Assembly: GCA_041617155.1 (NCBI GenBank)
Contig: JBFJPL010000092.1
Location: 1 to 15,706, forward strand
DNA from: CAMYKD01 sp041617155
GTDB lineage: Bacteria > Pseudomonadota > Alphaproteobacteria > Kiloniellales > JAKSDN01
DNA: 15,706 bases
Reading direction: 5' to 3'
Made by a program: the position numbers and the translations under genes. Under the pieces are notes generated by a model. The model was not told where the DNA came from. It saw nothing but the letters and a program-made list of their open reading frames with translations, and did not search any database. Positions 7,713 through 14,125 of this stretch are shown here, in pieces. Positions within the stretch are counted from its first letter, which is position 1. Each line of letters starts with the position of its first letter.

Positions 7713-9134
7713 ATGCATATGGGACAGAGCATCGACATCAAGCAGCTGCAGTACTGGGACGCCAAGATCCGCGACAAGGTCGAGGAATTCGGCCTGTCCA
7801 CCGTGGCGCAGGAGTTCGAGCTCTGCGACCACGAGCAGATGCTGAGCTACATGGCCTACCACGGCATGCCGTCGCACTACCCGCACTGGTCTTACGGCAA
7901 GTCGTTCGAGCGGCTGAAGACGCTCTACGACCACGGCGCGGCCGGCCTGCCCTACGAGATGGTCATCAACGCCGATCCCTGCCTGGCCTACCTGATGCGC
8001 AAGAACTCGCCGTGCCTTCAGATCCTGACGATCGCGCATGTCTATGGGCACAACGACTTCTTCATGAACAACTTCACCTTCCGCGCGACCCAGCCAGACC
8101 AGGTCGCCAGCCGGTTCAAGGCGCGGGCCGACCGGGTGCGCGACTATGTCGAGGACCCCTCGATCGGCCTCGCCCGGGTCGAAGCGGTGCTCGACGCGGC
8201 GCACGCCCTGTCGCTGCAGTGCAGCCGCAACCTGGCGGTCCGCAAGCGCGATCGTGGCGAGCAGCTGCAACAGGCGATCGCCGCGGCCCGGCCGCCGGCC
8301 GATCCCTTTCACCGGATCCACAAGCCCCCGGACTATGACGAGCCGGACCTGGACCGGCAGCCGCTCGAGCCGGAGGAAGACATTCTGCTCTTCATCCGGG
8401 ACCACAATCCGCGGCTCAGTGCCTGGGAAAAGGACCTGCTGACCATCGTGCACGAGGAAGCGCTCTACTTCATTCCGCAGATGCAGACCAAGATCATGAA
8501 CGAGGGCTGGGCGTCCTACTGGCATTGGGAGATCATGAACGCCCTCGCGCTGCCGCAGGACCTGCACTTGGAGTTCCTGGTGCGGCACAACCAGGTGGTC
8601 CGGCCGATTCCAGGCGACATCAACCCCTACCACCTGGGCTTCAGGATCTGGCGGCACATCAGGGAGAAGGCGGGCGAGTCCGGCGGTGGCCGGTCCGCAA
8701 AGGGCGACCGAGGGATCATGTTCGAGGTGCGCGAGTCGGATCGGGACACCTCCTTTCTGCGCCGCTTCCTGACCAAGGATCTGGTCCGCGAACTCGGCCT
8801 GTTCCAATATGCGCCCAAGGACGGCCAACTGGTCGCCACCCGGGTCGCCGACGACGAGGGCTGGCGGGAAATCAAGGAGACCCTGATCCGCGCGGTCGGC
8901 ACCGGCGGGGTGCCGGTGATCCAGGTGGTCGACGCCGACCACGAACAGCGCGGCGGGCTATTGCTGCGCCACGATCACGACGGCCGCGACCTACATCTGG
9001 GCTACGCCGAGAAGACGCTGGGATACCTCTATCGGCTCTGGGGGCGGCGGGTCGTGCTGGAGACGGTCGTCGAGGGCGAGGCTTGCCTGCTCAAGAGCGA
9101 CGACGGCGGCTTCGCCACGGAGTCCGACACCTAG
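7713..9134 (+). CDS. spoVR: SpoVR family protein (YcgB-like)
   Basis: 473-residue SpoVR-family protein (E. coli YcgB is 510 residues), cytoplasmic, of unknown biochemical activity; Bacillus SpoVR is needed for proper spore cortex formation and YcgB belongs to the starvation regulon. Both family hallmarks are present: HVYGHNDFF at 109–117, and HEEALYFIPQMQTK then NEGWASYWH across 247–271. Their conserved His and Glu residues suggest a metal site, which is my inference. Three clustered starts exist (GTG 7710, ATG 7713, ATG 7719); ATG 7713 is preferred because AGGA lies 6 bases before it. It follows the DUF444 gene by only 8 bases, so the two are almost surely translated from one message. A short central stretch (about 170–215) is charged and Pro-rich. 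The end lies 12 bases from the end of a convergent gene. Confidence 0.95.
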   Translation: MHMGQSIDIKQLQYWDAKIRDKVEEFGLSTVAQEFELCDHEQMLSYMAYHGMPSHYPHWSYGKSFERLKTLYDHGAAGLPYEMVINADPCLAYLMRKNSPCLQILTIAHVYGHNDFFMNNFTFRATQPDQVASRFKARADRVRDYVEDPSIGLARVEAVLDAAHALSLQCSRNLAVRKRDRGEQLQQAIAAARPPADPFHRIHKPPDYDEPDLDRQPLEPEEDILLFIRDHNPRLSAWEKDLLTIVHEEALYFIPQMQTKIMNEGWASYWHWEIMNALALPQDLHLEFLVRHNQVVRPIPGDINPYHLGFRIWRHIREKAGESGGGRSAKGDRGIMFEVRESDRDTSFLRRFLTKDLVRELGLFQYAPKDGQLVATRVADDEGWREIKETLIRAVGTGGVPVIQVVDADHEQRGGLLLRHDHDGRDLHLGYAEKTLGYLYRLWGRRVVLETVVEGEACLLKSDDGGFATESDT

Positions 9135-9146
9135 AAAAGCGCCTGG

Positions 9147-9509
9147 CTACTGCAGATAGCCGATGAAGTAACGGCTGTCGTTGAGGATGTAGGCCTGGCC
9201 GGCCGCGTCGTAGCATATGGTACCGCCGAACTGCGCCAAGCGGCCGTTGACGCGGGCCGTGCCGGTGGTCGGCCGGCACCCGCCCAGCCGGGGCTGGGGC
9301 GCCTGGACGTAACGGACCACGGGCGGCCTGGCGGCCCTGGCAACCAGATCGCCGATCACCAGCCCGGTCAAGAGGGCGCCGAGCACGTAGTAGCCGTGGC
9401 CGCCGTGATGATGGCGGTGCCCGTAGTGATGGCCATAGCCCCCGGCCAGAGCCGGGCCGGCGGTCATCAGCAGAACCGTGGCGGCGGCGGTCGCGATCAG
9501 TCGTCTCAT
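9147..9509 (-). CDS. Secreted His/Gly-rich small protein, function unknown
   Basis: 120 residues. A Sec signal peptide (MRRLIATAAATVLLMTAGPALA) probably ends after Ala22. A His/Gly/Tyr-rich stretch follows at about 23–41 with seven histidines (27, 28, 31, 33, 34, 35, 38), a plausible metal-binding region. Next is a short hydrophobic glycine-spaced segment at 40–57 (YVLGALLTGLVIGDLV) that resembles a glycine zipper. The C-terminal half is polar with two cysteines (78 and 99) that could form a disulphide, ending in YFIGYLQ. The start at 9509 has GGAG about 7 bases upstream. I do not recognise a named family; similar short exported proteins are common in Alphaproteobacteria. It is transcribed divergently from the arsR operon, sharing a 91-bp intergenic region, so shared regulation is possible but unproven. 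Confidence 0.8.
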   Translation of the reverse strand: MRRLIATAAATVLLMTAGPALAGGYGHHYGHRHHHGGHGYYVLGALLTGLVIGDLVARAARPPVVRYVQAPQPRLGGCRPTTGTARVNGRLAQFGGTICYDAAGQAYILNDSRYFIGYLQ

Positions 9510-9565
9510 GGCATTGCTCCGTCAGCCAGACCGGCGGATCATAGCATAATTTCGAGTGGCCGAGC

Positions 9566-9594
9566 TTGACAGCATCGTTTATTTCCATAATTAT
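9566..9594 (+). promoter_or_regulatory. Sigma-70-type promoter of the ars operon
   Basis: A perfect -35 box TTGACA (9566–9571) is followed after exactly 17 bases by AATTAT (9589–9594), a 4/6 match to the -10 consensus. Seven bases downstream is the ATG at 9601, so the predicted transcript would start at or next to the start codon. The AT-rich tract is conspicuous in this GC-rich window. Confidence 0.65.
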
Positions 9595-9613
9595 AAAAAT
9601 ATGAAAATGAACG
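9576..9613 (+). promoter_or_regulatory. Candidate ArsR operator (14-nt inverted repeat arms)
   Basis: CGTTTATTTCCATA (9576–9589) and TATGAAAATGAACG (9600–9613) are inverted copies matching at 12 of 14 positions, separated by 10 AT-rich bases. The dyad covers the spacer, the -10 box and the arsR start codon, the position expected for autorepression by a dimeric ArsR/SmtB winged-helix repressor. The symmetry is seen directly; binding by ArsR is inferred. Confidence 0.6.
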
Positions 9614-9942
9614 ACGCTCTCGAAGCGCTCGGCGCCCTGGCCCAGGAAACCCGGCTGACGGTGTTCCGGCTTCTGGTGCGCGCGGGGCCGGACGGCCTGG
9701 CGGCCGGCGACGTGGCCGCGCGCCTCGGCGTGCCTCCGGCCACCTTGTCGTTTCACCTGAAGGAGCTGGAGCACGCGGGACTGTTGCGCGCGCGGCGCGA
9801 CGGACGGCGGATCTTCTACGCCACCGACTACCAAGGCATGCAATCGCTGCTCGCGTTTCTGACCGAGGAGTGCTGCCAAGACCACCCGGAGATCTGCGCC
9901 CCCGCGGCGAGCTGCGAGCCTGGCATCACCACGACCTCTTGA
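9601..9942 (+). CDS. arsR: ArsR/SmtB-family arsenic-responsive repressor
   Basis: 113-residue winged-helix repressor that should bind DNA as a dimer and release it on binding As(III). The helix-turn-helix is about residues 33–62 (LAAGDVAARLGVPPATLSFH, then LKELEHAGLL) and the wing is RARRDGRRIFY. The classical ELCVCDL metal site is absent. Instead there is a C-terminal cluster Cys91-Cys92, Cys99 and Cys105 (ECCQDHPEIC), resembling the C-terminal As(III) site described for Acidithiobacillus ferrooxidans ArsR. A GTG at 9556 would lengthen the frame but would put the -35 box inside the gene, so ATG 9601 is preferred (ATG 9607 is possible). No Shine-Dalgarno sequence precedes 9601, consistent with leaderless translation. 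It is the first gene of the arsR–arsI–arsC–aqpS operon, with arsI 16 bases downstream. Confidence 0.92.
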   Translation: MKMNDALEALGALAQETRLTVFRLLVRAGPDGLAAGDVAARLGVPPATLSFHLKELEHAGLLRARRDGRRIFYATDYQGMQSLLAFLTEECCQDHPEICAPAASCEPGITTTS

Positions 9943-9958
9943 GCGAGGAGAACCCCCC

Positions 9959-10396
9959 ATGAAAAGGCTGCATCTGCATATCAACGTCGAGGATCTCGCC
10001 GCTTCCGTCGCATTCTACACGACACTCTTCGGTGCGCGGCCCAGCGTTGAGAAGCCCGACTATGCCAAGTGGCTGCTCGACGACCCGCGGGTCAACTTGG
10101 CGATCTCCACGCGCTGCGGCCGCAAGGCGGGTTTGGACCATTTCGGCATCCAGGCCGACAGCCACGAGGAGCTGGAAGAGATCTCCGGGCGCTTGACCGC
10201 CGCCGACAAGGCGTTGTTCAAGCAGACCAACGCCGGTTGCTGCTATGCGGTCTCCGACAAGGCCTGGGTCGCCGATCCGCAAGGCCTGGCGTGGGAAACC
10301 TTTCACACCACCGGCGACCTGACCGAGTACGGCAACGATACGACCGAGTCGGCCGAGATACCGCGGCTCGCCGACGCGCAGAGCTGCCATGGCTGA
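9959..10396 (+). CDS. arsI: ArsI-type C–As lyase (vicinal oxygen chelate dioxygenase)
   Basis: 145-residue VOC/glyoxalase-fold protein of the ArsI/CadI group. ArsI is a non-haem Fe(II) dioxygenase that cleaves the C–As bond of trivalent organoarsenicals such as methylarsenite, giving As(III). Visible support: the N-terminal HLHINVEDL strand; candidate iron ligands His5 or His7, His61 (LDHFGIQ) and Glu113 (AWETF); and the vicinal pair Cys94-Cys95 in NAGCCYAVSDKAWVADPQGL, which binds the substrate arsenic in characterised ArsI. An AGGAG site lies about 8 bases before ATG 9959. It sits between arsR and arsC and overlaps arsC by 8 bases, implying translational coupling. CadI-like naming is an alternative, but the arsenic operon context favours ArsI. 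Confidence 0.88.
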   Translation: MKRLHLHINVEDLAASVAFYTTLFGARPSVEKPDYAKWLLDDPRVNLAISTRCGRKAGLDHFGIQADSHEELEEISGRLTAADKALFKQTNAGCCYAVSDKAWVADPQGLAWETFHTTGDLTEYGNDTTESAEIPRLADAQSCHG

Positions 10397-10892
10397 CCGG
10401 GCCGTCAGCGTCCTCTTCCTGTGCACCGGCAACTCCTGCCGCAGTGTCATGGCCGAGTGCCTGCTGAACGCCCTGGGCGGTGGTCGTTTCCGGGCCTTCA
10501 GCGCGGGCAGCCACCCGACCGGCGAGGTCAATCCCATCGCGCTCGAGCTGCTGCGCCGGCGGGGCCATCCGACAGACAAGCTGCGTTCCAAGAGCTGGGA
10601 CGAATTCGCCGGTCCGGACGCCCCGACGATGGACCTGATCGTCACGGTCTGCGACAACGCCGCCGGCGAGGTCTGTCCGGTCTGGCCCGGCCGGCCGGCC
10701 GCCGCCCATTGGGGCTTTCCCGACCCCGCCGCCTTCCAGGGCGGCGAGCGTGAGACCCGCGCCTTCTTCGAGCGGGTCTACGGCCAGATAGAGGCCCGCC
10801 TGTCGCACTTCGTCGAACTGTCCAAGGGCATCCAGGACCGCGCCGGCCTGATCGAGGCGGTTCGCAATACAACGGCCGGCGAGAAGGCCTGA
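10389..10892 (+). CDS. arsC: Arsenate reductase, low-molecular-weight phosphatase fold
   Basis: 167-residue cytoplasmic arsenate reductase of the LMW protein tyrosine phosphatase superfamily, converting As(V) to As(III). The catalytic P-loop CTGNSCRS is at residues 12–19 (nucleophile Cys12, Arg18). The general acid is in WGFPDPAAF (Asp112). Further cysteines Cys88 and Cys96 in VTVCDNAAGEVCPVW fit the thiol relay of thioredoxin- or mycothiol/glutaredoxin-linked enzymes of this fold; which reductant is used cannot be read from the sequence. It is longer than the usual 130–140 residues, with extra sequence after the DP loop and a basic C-terminal tail. The start codon lies inside the end of arsI (8-base overlap) with a poor ribosome site, so translation is probably coupled. 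Confidence 0.93.
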   Translation: MADRAVSVLFLCTGNSCRSVMAECLLNALGGGRFRAFSAGSHPTGEVNPIALELLRRRGHPTDKLRSKSWDEFAGPDAPTMDLIVTVCDNAAGEVCPVWPGRPAAAHWGFPDPAAFQGGERETRAFFERVYGQIEARLSHFVELSKGIQDRAGLIEAVRNTTAGEKA

Positions 10893-10945
10893 ATCGATCT
10901 TCCCGAAGCCTCGGTCTTTCCCGACAGTCGAGTGAGTCGTTACCG

Positions 10946-11629
10946 ATGAGCCAAGCCGACCTGCCCCGCAGACTCTTCGCCGAGTGGCTCGGCACCGCCT
11001 TTCTCCTGGCGGTCGTCGTCGGCTCCGGAATCATGGGCGAGCGGCTGGCCGACGGCAACGTCGCCCTCGCGCTGCTCGGCAACACGCTGGCCACCGGCGC
11101 GATCCTGATGGTGCTGATTCTGATCTTCGGGCCGATCTCCGGTGCCCATTTCAACCCGGCCGTGACCCTGTCCTTTCTGATCCGCAAGGAGGTCACCCGG
11201 CCGGAGGCGGCGGCCTACGTCGCGATCCAGATCCTGGGCGCCTTTTTCGGCGTGGTGGTCGCCCACATCATGTTCGGTGAACCGCTGTTGGCCGCTTCGA
11301 TCAACGTGCGCTCAGGGACGGGACAGTGGGTCGCCGAGTTCGTCGCCACCTTCGGCCTGGTCGCGACCATCCTCGGCTGCCTCAAGGCGCGGCCGGCGGC
11401 GGTGCCCTACGCGGTCGGCCTGTTCATTTCCGCCGGCTACTGGTTTACCTCCTCGACCTCCTTCGCCAACCCGGCGGTCACCTTGGCCCGCGCCTTTACC
11501 GACAGTTTCTCCGGCATCCGCCCGCTCGACGCCCCGGCCTTCATCGCCGCCCAATTCCTCGGCGCGGCCATCGTCACTCTGGCGTTCCGCTGGCTACTGG
11601 CGGAGGGCGACGCGCGGACAGGCTCCTAG
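10946..11629 (+). CDS. aqpS: Aquaglyceroporin AqpS-like arsenite channel
   Basis: 227-residue MIP-family channel with six membrane helices and two half-helix NPA motifs: HFNPAVT (NPA at 70–72) and SFANPAVT (NPA at 175–177). After the second NPA the usual selectivity-filter Arg is replaced by Val178, which should relax the pore towards uncharged solutes such as As(OH)3. In Sinorhizobium meliloti an AqpS channel replaces the ArsB/Acr3 pump in an arsR–aqpS–arsC–arsH operon and lets As(III) made by ArsC leave down its gradient. The same logic fits here, downstream of arsI and arsC. It starts 53 bases after arsC with only a weak GAGTGAG-like ribosome site, and ends 39 bases from the end of the convergent symporter gene. 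Confidence 0.9.
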   Translation: MSQADLPRRLFAEWLGTAFLLAVVVGSGIMGERLADGNVALALLGNTLATGAILMVLILIFGPISGAHFNPAVTLSFLIRKEVTRPEAAAYVAIQILGAFFGVVVAHIMFGEPLLAASINVRSGTGQWVAEFVATFGLVATILGCLKARPAAVPYAVGLFISAGYWFTSSTSFANPAVTLARAFTDSFSGIRPLDAPAFIAAQFLGAAIVTLAFRWLLAEGDARTGS

Positions 11630-11668
11630 ATGGCCGACCGCAAGCCGCTCGGCGGCCGCGCGACCAGG

Positions 11669-13069
11669 TCAGTGCTCGCCCGCTGCCCGGCTCGACAGCG
11701 CCGCTGACGGTTCGGATGCCTCGCCGGGCCGCGCCTTGGCGTCTTCCGCCGATCCCCCGAGCAGGCGGTCGATGGTGACGCAGGCCACCAGGTCGCCGGT
11801 CACGTTGACGACCGTGCGGCACATGTCGAGCAGCCGGTCCACGCCGAGGATGATGGCGATCCCGGCCGAGGGTATGCCGACGCTGTTCAGGATCGTCGCC
11901 AGGATGACGATGCCCACGCCCGGGGTTCCCGGCGACCCGATCGCGGCGCCGGTCGCCATCACCACGATCAGCAGCATACCCGGAACCCCGATGTCGACCG
12001 CGAAGACCTGCGCCAGGAACAGTGTCGCGACGCCTTGGTAAAGCGCCGTGCCGCCCATGTTGATGGTCGTGCCCAGCGGCACGACGAAGCGGGCGACGGC
12101 GGCGCGGACATGGAGCTTCTGCTCGGCGGTGCTCAGGCTCACGGGCATCACGGCGGCCGAACTCGAGGTCGAGAAGGCGAGCAGAAGGGCCTCGCGGGAG
12201 GCCGCCAGGAAGTGCAGCGGCAAGCGCCGGGCGATCACCGCGACGATGGCGAGATAGAGCCCGAACAGGAGCAGGAGGCCGAGGACCACGGTCGCCACAT
12301 AGGCGCCGACGCCGATCAGGGCGGAGAGCCCGACACGGGCGGTGATGTGCGCGAGCAGCCCGAACACCGCGAAGGGCGCGAAGCGCAGGACCCAGCCGAC
12401 GATCGCCATGCAGGCCGCCTGGACCGAGGCCATCAGATCCAGCAGCGGCTTGCGCTGTTCGGCCGGAGTCATCACCAGGGCAATGCCGATAATCACCGAG
12501 GTCAGGACGATCTGCAGCATATTGCCGCTGATGAAGGTGACCAGCGGATCGCGCGGAAACAGGCTGACGATCAGCTCGGGAATTTCCTCGGGGCTCGGCG
12601 GTCTGGCCGGCGGCGGCAGGGCGACCGCGGCCTCGCCGCCCGCACCCTCGGCCAGCGCCACGTTCAGGATCGTGCCGTCGACGAAGCGGCCGGGCTCGAG
12701 AACCATGGCCACGGTCAGTCCGATGGCGACCGCGACCAGGGTCGTGACGACGAAGAAGCCCACGGTCCAGCCGCCCAGCTGACCCAGGCTCTCGCTGCCC
12801 TCGCCCGCCGCGATGCCGCGGATGACCGAGGCAACGACCAGCGGTACGACAACGAACTGGATCGCCAGGAGGAACAGCTTGCCCGGCAGGGCGACCCAGT
12901 TGCCGACAAGAACCGCGGTCTCGGGGCTGAGCAGCCCCACGGTCGGCCCGATGAGGATCCCCAGCAGCACGCCGAGCGCCATGCCGATCAGGACCTGGAG
13001 CCAAAGGCGCTGGCGGACCAGGCCGAGCAGGCTGCCGCGCAGATTAACAAGTGAGCGTTCGACCGCCAT
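11669..13069 (-). CDS. Na+/H+:glutamate/dicarboxylate symporter (DAACS/SDF family)
   Basis: 466-residue inner-membrane secondary transporter of the GltP/DctA/GltPh family. Hallmarks in order: the HP1 serine-rich tip STSSSAAVMP (301–310 region), TM7 NMGGTALY (337–344), the HP2 tip GSPGTPG (378–384) and TM8 DRLLDMCRTVVNVTGD (411–426). TM8 keeps Asp411, Asp415, Arg418, Thr419, Asn422 and Asp426, the positions that bind substrate and sodium in GltPh. Arg418 argues for an acidic substrate such as glutamate, aspartate or C4-dicarboxylates rather than neutral amino acids. An extended loop of about 30 residues (140–170) is Pro-, Ala- and Glu-rich. The start at 13069 has GGAGG a few bases upstream. 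It is convergent with aqpS and not part of the arsenic operon. Exact substrate and coupling ion are not determinable here. Confidence 0.93.
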   Translation of the reverse strand: MAVERSLVNLRGSLLGLVRQRLWLQVLIGMALGVLLGILIGPTVGLLSPETAVLVGNWVALPGKLFLLAIQFVVVPLVVASVIRGIAAGEGSESLGQLGGWTVGFFVVTTLVAVAIGLTVAMVLEPGRFVDGTILNVALAEGAGGEAAVALPPPARPPSPEEIPELIVSLFPRDPLVTFISGNMLQIVLTSVIIGIALVMTPAEQRKPLLDLMASVQAACMAIVGWVLRFAPFAVFGLLAHITARVGLSALIGVGAYVATVVLGLLLLFGLYLAIVAVIARRLPLHFLAASREALLLAFSTSSSAAVMPVSLSTAEQKLHVRAAVARFVVPLGTTINMGGTALYQGVATLFLAQVFAVDIGVPGMLLIVVMATGAAIGSPGTPGVGIVILATILNSVGIPSAGIAIILGVDRLLDMCRTVVNVTGDLVACVTIDRLLGGSAEDAKARPGEASEPSAALSSRAAGEH

Positions 13070-13159
13070 GCGGATCCCTCCACCTCGCTGGCCGCCACGA
13101 CCGCTATCGGCGCGATTCGAGCGAGCGGCGCAGCCTAGGGGCCGTCCAGCGGCGCGACA

Positions 13160-13173
13160 TTGATTTGCGTCAT
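13160..13173. promoter_or_regulatory. FNR/CRP-family-like dyad upstream of the symporter gene
   Basis: TTGAT-TTGC-GTCAT matches the FNR/FnrL-type pattern TTGAY-N4-RTCAA at 9 of 10 half-site positions. It lies about 90–100 bases upstream of the symporter start. A chance match is possible, and no -10 box was identified to place it. Confidence 0.3.
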
Positions 13174-13188
13174 GTACGAACGAACCGG

Positions 13189-13227
13189 CCGAAAAGTTTG
13201 AAAACCCCGGCCCGAAAAGTTTGAAAA
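13189..13227. repeat. Two-copy 16-bp direct repeat between tRNA-Glu and the symporter gene
   Basis: CCGAAAAGTTTGAAAA occurs exactly at 13189–13204 and 13212–13227, a period of 23 bases, with GGC or GG(C) also shared just upstream. It lies downstream of tRNA-Glu and upstream of the symporter gene on the minus strand. There, each copy supplies a T-rich tract that may help end tRNA transcription. Confidence 0.6.
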
Positions 13228-13260
13228 AACCACGGTCCCGACGTAAGCATTTGAAATCAC

Positions 13261-13336
13261 TGGCGACCCCAACGGGATTCGAACCCGTGTTGCCGGCGTG
13301 AAAGGCCGGTGTCCTAGGCCTCTAGACGATGGGGTC
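13261..13336 (-). tRNA. tRNA-Glu (anticodon UUC)
   Basis: The minus strand folds as a standard 76-nt tRNA. The acceptor GACCCCA pairs with TGGGGTC, the D-arm carries CTAGAGGCCTAGGAC, the anticodon stem is CCGGC/GCCGG around the loop CTTTCAC with anticodon TTC (13300–13302), and the T-arm is ACGGG-TTCGAAT-CCCGT. The 3' CCA is encoded in the DNA (13261–13263). Sequence and anticodon indicate glutamate. Confidence 0.97.
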
Positions 13337-13346
13337 GTGGGCGCTG

Positions 13347-13375
13347 GACATAATGGGTCGCCGGAGGAAAAGCAA
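13347..13375 (-). promoter_or_regulatory. Possible promoter of tRNA-Glu
   Basis: On the minus strand TTGCTT (13370–13375) is followed after 17 bases by TATGTC (13347–13352), ending 10 bases before the mature tRNA 5' end. An alternative pairing uses CATTAT (13350–13355) as -10 with GGCTTG as -35. Both are only partial matches to consensus; position and spacing are the main support. Confidence 0.4.
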
Positions 13376-13443
13376 GCCCCGGTGCTGCTAAGGTCTCCCT
13401 CCAGGAGAACCGATTTGGCATCACCAGTTTCGGGTCATCGACC

Positions 13444-13860
13444 ATGCACCAGATTTCGATCGTTCAACCCATCCTCGCCATGTTCGGCCTGACCGCCTTG
13501 GTCTGGCTGCGCATGTATCGGCTCAGGATACCGGCCGCCCTGAGCGGCGAGATGAAGCCCGAATACATGCGCGTGGCATCGGGGCCGCCGCCGTCCGAAA
13601 GGGTCGTCGCCGTCGGCCGCCACTTCTCGAACCTCTTCGAGGTGCCGATCCTGTTTTACGCCCTCGGCCTGCTGCTGCTCGTGCTGGAGCGAGTCGACGG
13701 GATCTACGTCACGCTGGCCTGGCTTTTCGTGATCGCGCGCGCGGTGCACAGCGCCATACACCTGACCTACAACAATCCGTACCACCGCTTTACGGCCTAC
13801 GTGGTGAGCTGCCTGATTTTGGCGGTCATGGCCGTTCGCTTCGGCCTTGCCGTGATCTAG
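13444..13860 (+). CDS. MAPEG-family membrane protein
   Basis: 138-residue integral inner-membrane protein of the MAPEG family (membrane-associated proteins in eicosanoid and glutathione metabolism) with four predicted helices at about 7–25, 62–82, 86–108 and 116–137. The family signature is clear: FSNLFEVPILFYALGLL (61–77), then ARAVHSAIHLTYNNPYHRF (98–116), with the conserved Glu66, Arg99 and Asn110-Asn111. Bacterial members are mostly uncharacterised; some have glutathione transferase or peroxidase activity. The ATG at 13444 is the obvious start, with only a weak GGGTC-like site before it. It is divergent from tRNA-Glu and stands alone. Its stop codon lies at the edge of a possible inserted repeat element. 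A glutathione link is family knowledge and is not shown here. Confidence 0.9.
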   Translation: MHQISIVQPILAMFGLTALVWLRMYRLRIPAALSGEMKPEYMRVASGPPPSERVVAVGRHFSNLFEVPILFYALGLLLLVLERVDGIYVTLAWLFVIARAVHSAIHLTYNNPYHRFTAYVVSCLILAVMAVRFGLAVI

Positions 13861-13862
13861 CC

Positions 13863-14125
13863 CGCAATTCTCATATCGGCCATGGCCTGCGTCGCGTTCA
13901 GGCGGCGTGCTCGGCTAGGAGAAGGCCGAAAAGCGGTGCCGCAGCACCGGTTGAGGCCTTCGACGCGGCCGACACCCGGCTGGGCGCGACCCTGCGGGCG
14001 GCGTTGTCCGGCCGACAGGGTGCGTCAAGCCGCTTGCCCGATGCGCCAACATCGCGCTGTACGGCTTTCCTACCCTGTCGGCCGGACAACGCCGCGCAGA
14101 CCGTGGCCAGTATGAGAAATGCAGG
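13863..14125. mobile_element. Possible MITE-like element with terminal inverted repeats
   Basis: The ends, 13864–13881 (GCAATTCTCATATCGGCC) and 14105–14122, are inverted copies matching at 15 of 18 positions, and weaker similarity runs about 17 bases further in. CTAGCC flanks both sides (13857–13862 and 14126–14131), consistent with a 6-bp target duplication but short enough to be chance. The interior carries a perfect 24-bp inverted repeat and no transposase. It could equally be a composite intergenic repeat. Confidence 0.45.
13998..14095. repeat. Perfect 24-bp inverted repeat with 50-bp spacer
   Basis: 13998–14021 and 14072–14095 are exact inverted copies; the core includes GTTGTCCGGCCGACAGGG. 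The spacer has further nested pairings AAGCCG (14027–14032) / CGGCTT (14062–14067) and GATG/CATC, so the 98-base segment can form a long hairpin or cruciform. It lies inside the MITE-like element. Confidence 0.8.

Noticed and set aside
9556..9600. Upstream GTG start for arsR
   Set aside because: It would place the perfect -35 box inside the coding region and adds residues not expected before the family N-terminus.
12035..13054. 339-codon plus-strand frame inside the symporter gene
   Set aside because: Antisense of a well-conserved DAACS transporter; the product is Gln/Asp/His/Arg-rich and non-globular, typical of GC-rich shadow frames.
13189..13227. CRISPR array
   Set aside because: Only two 16-bp copies with a 7-base interval and no cas genes.
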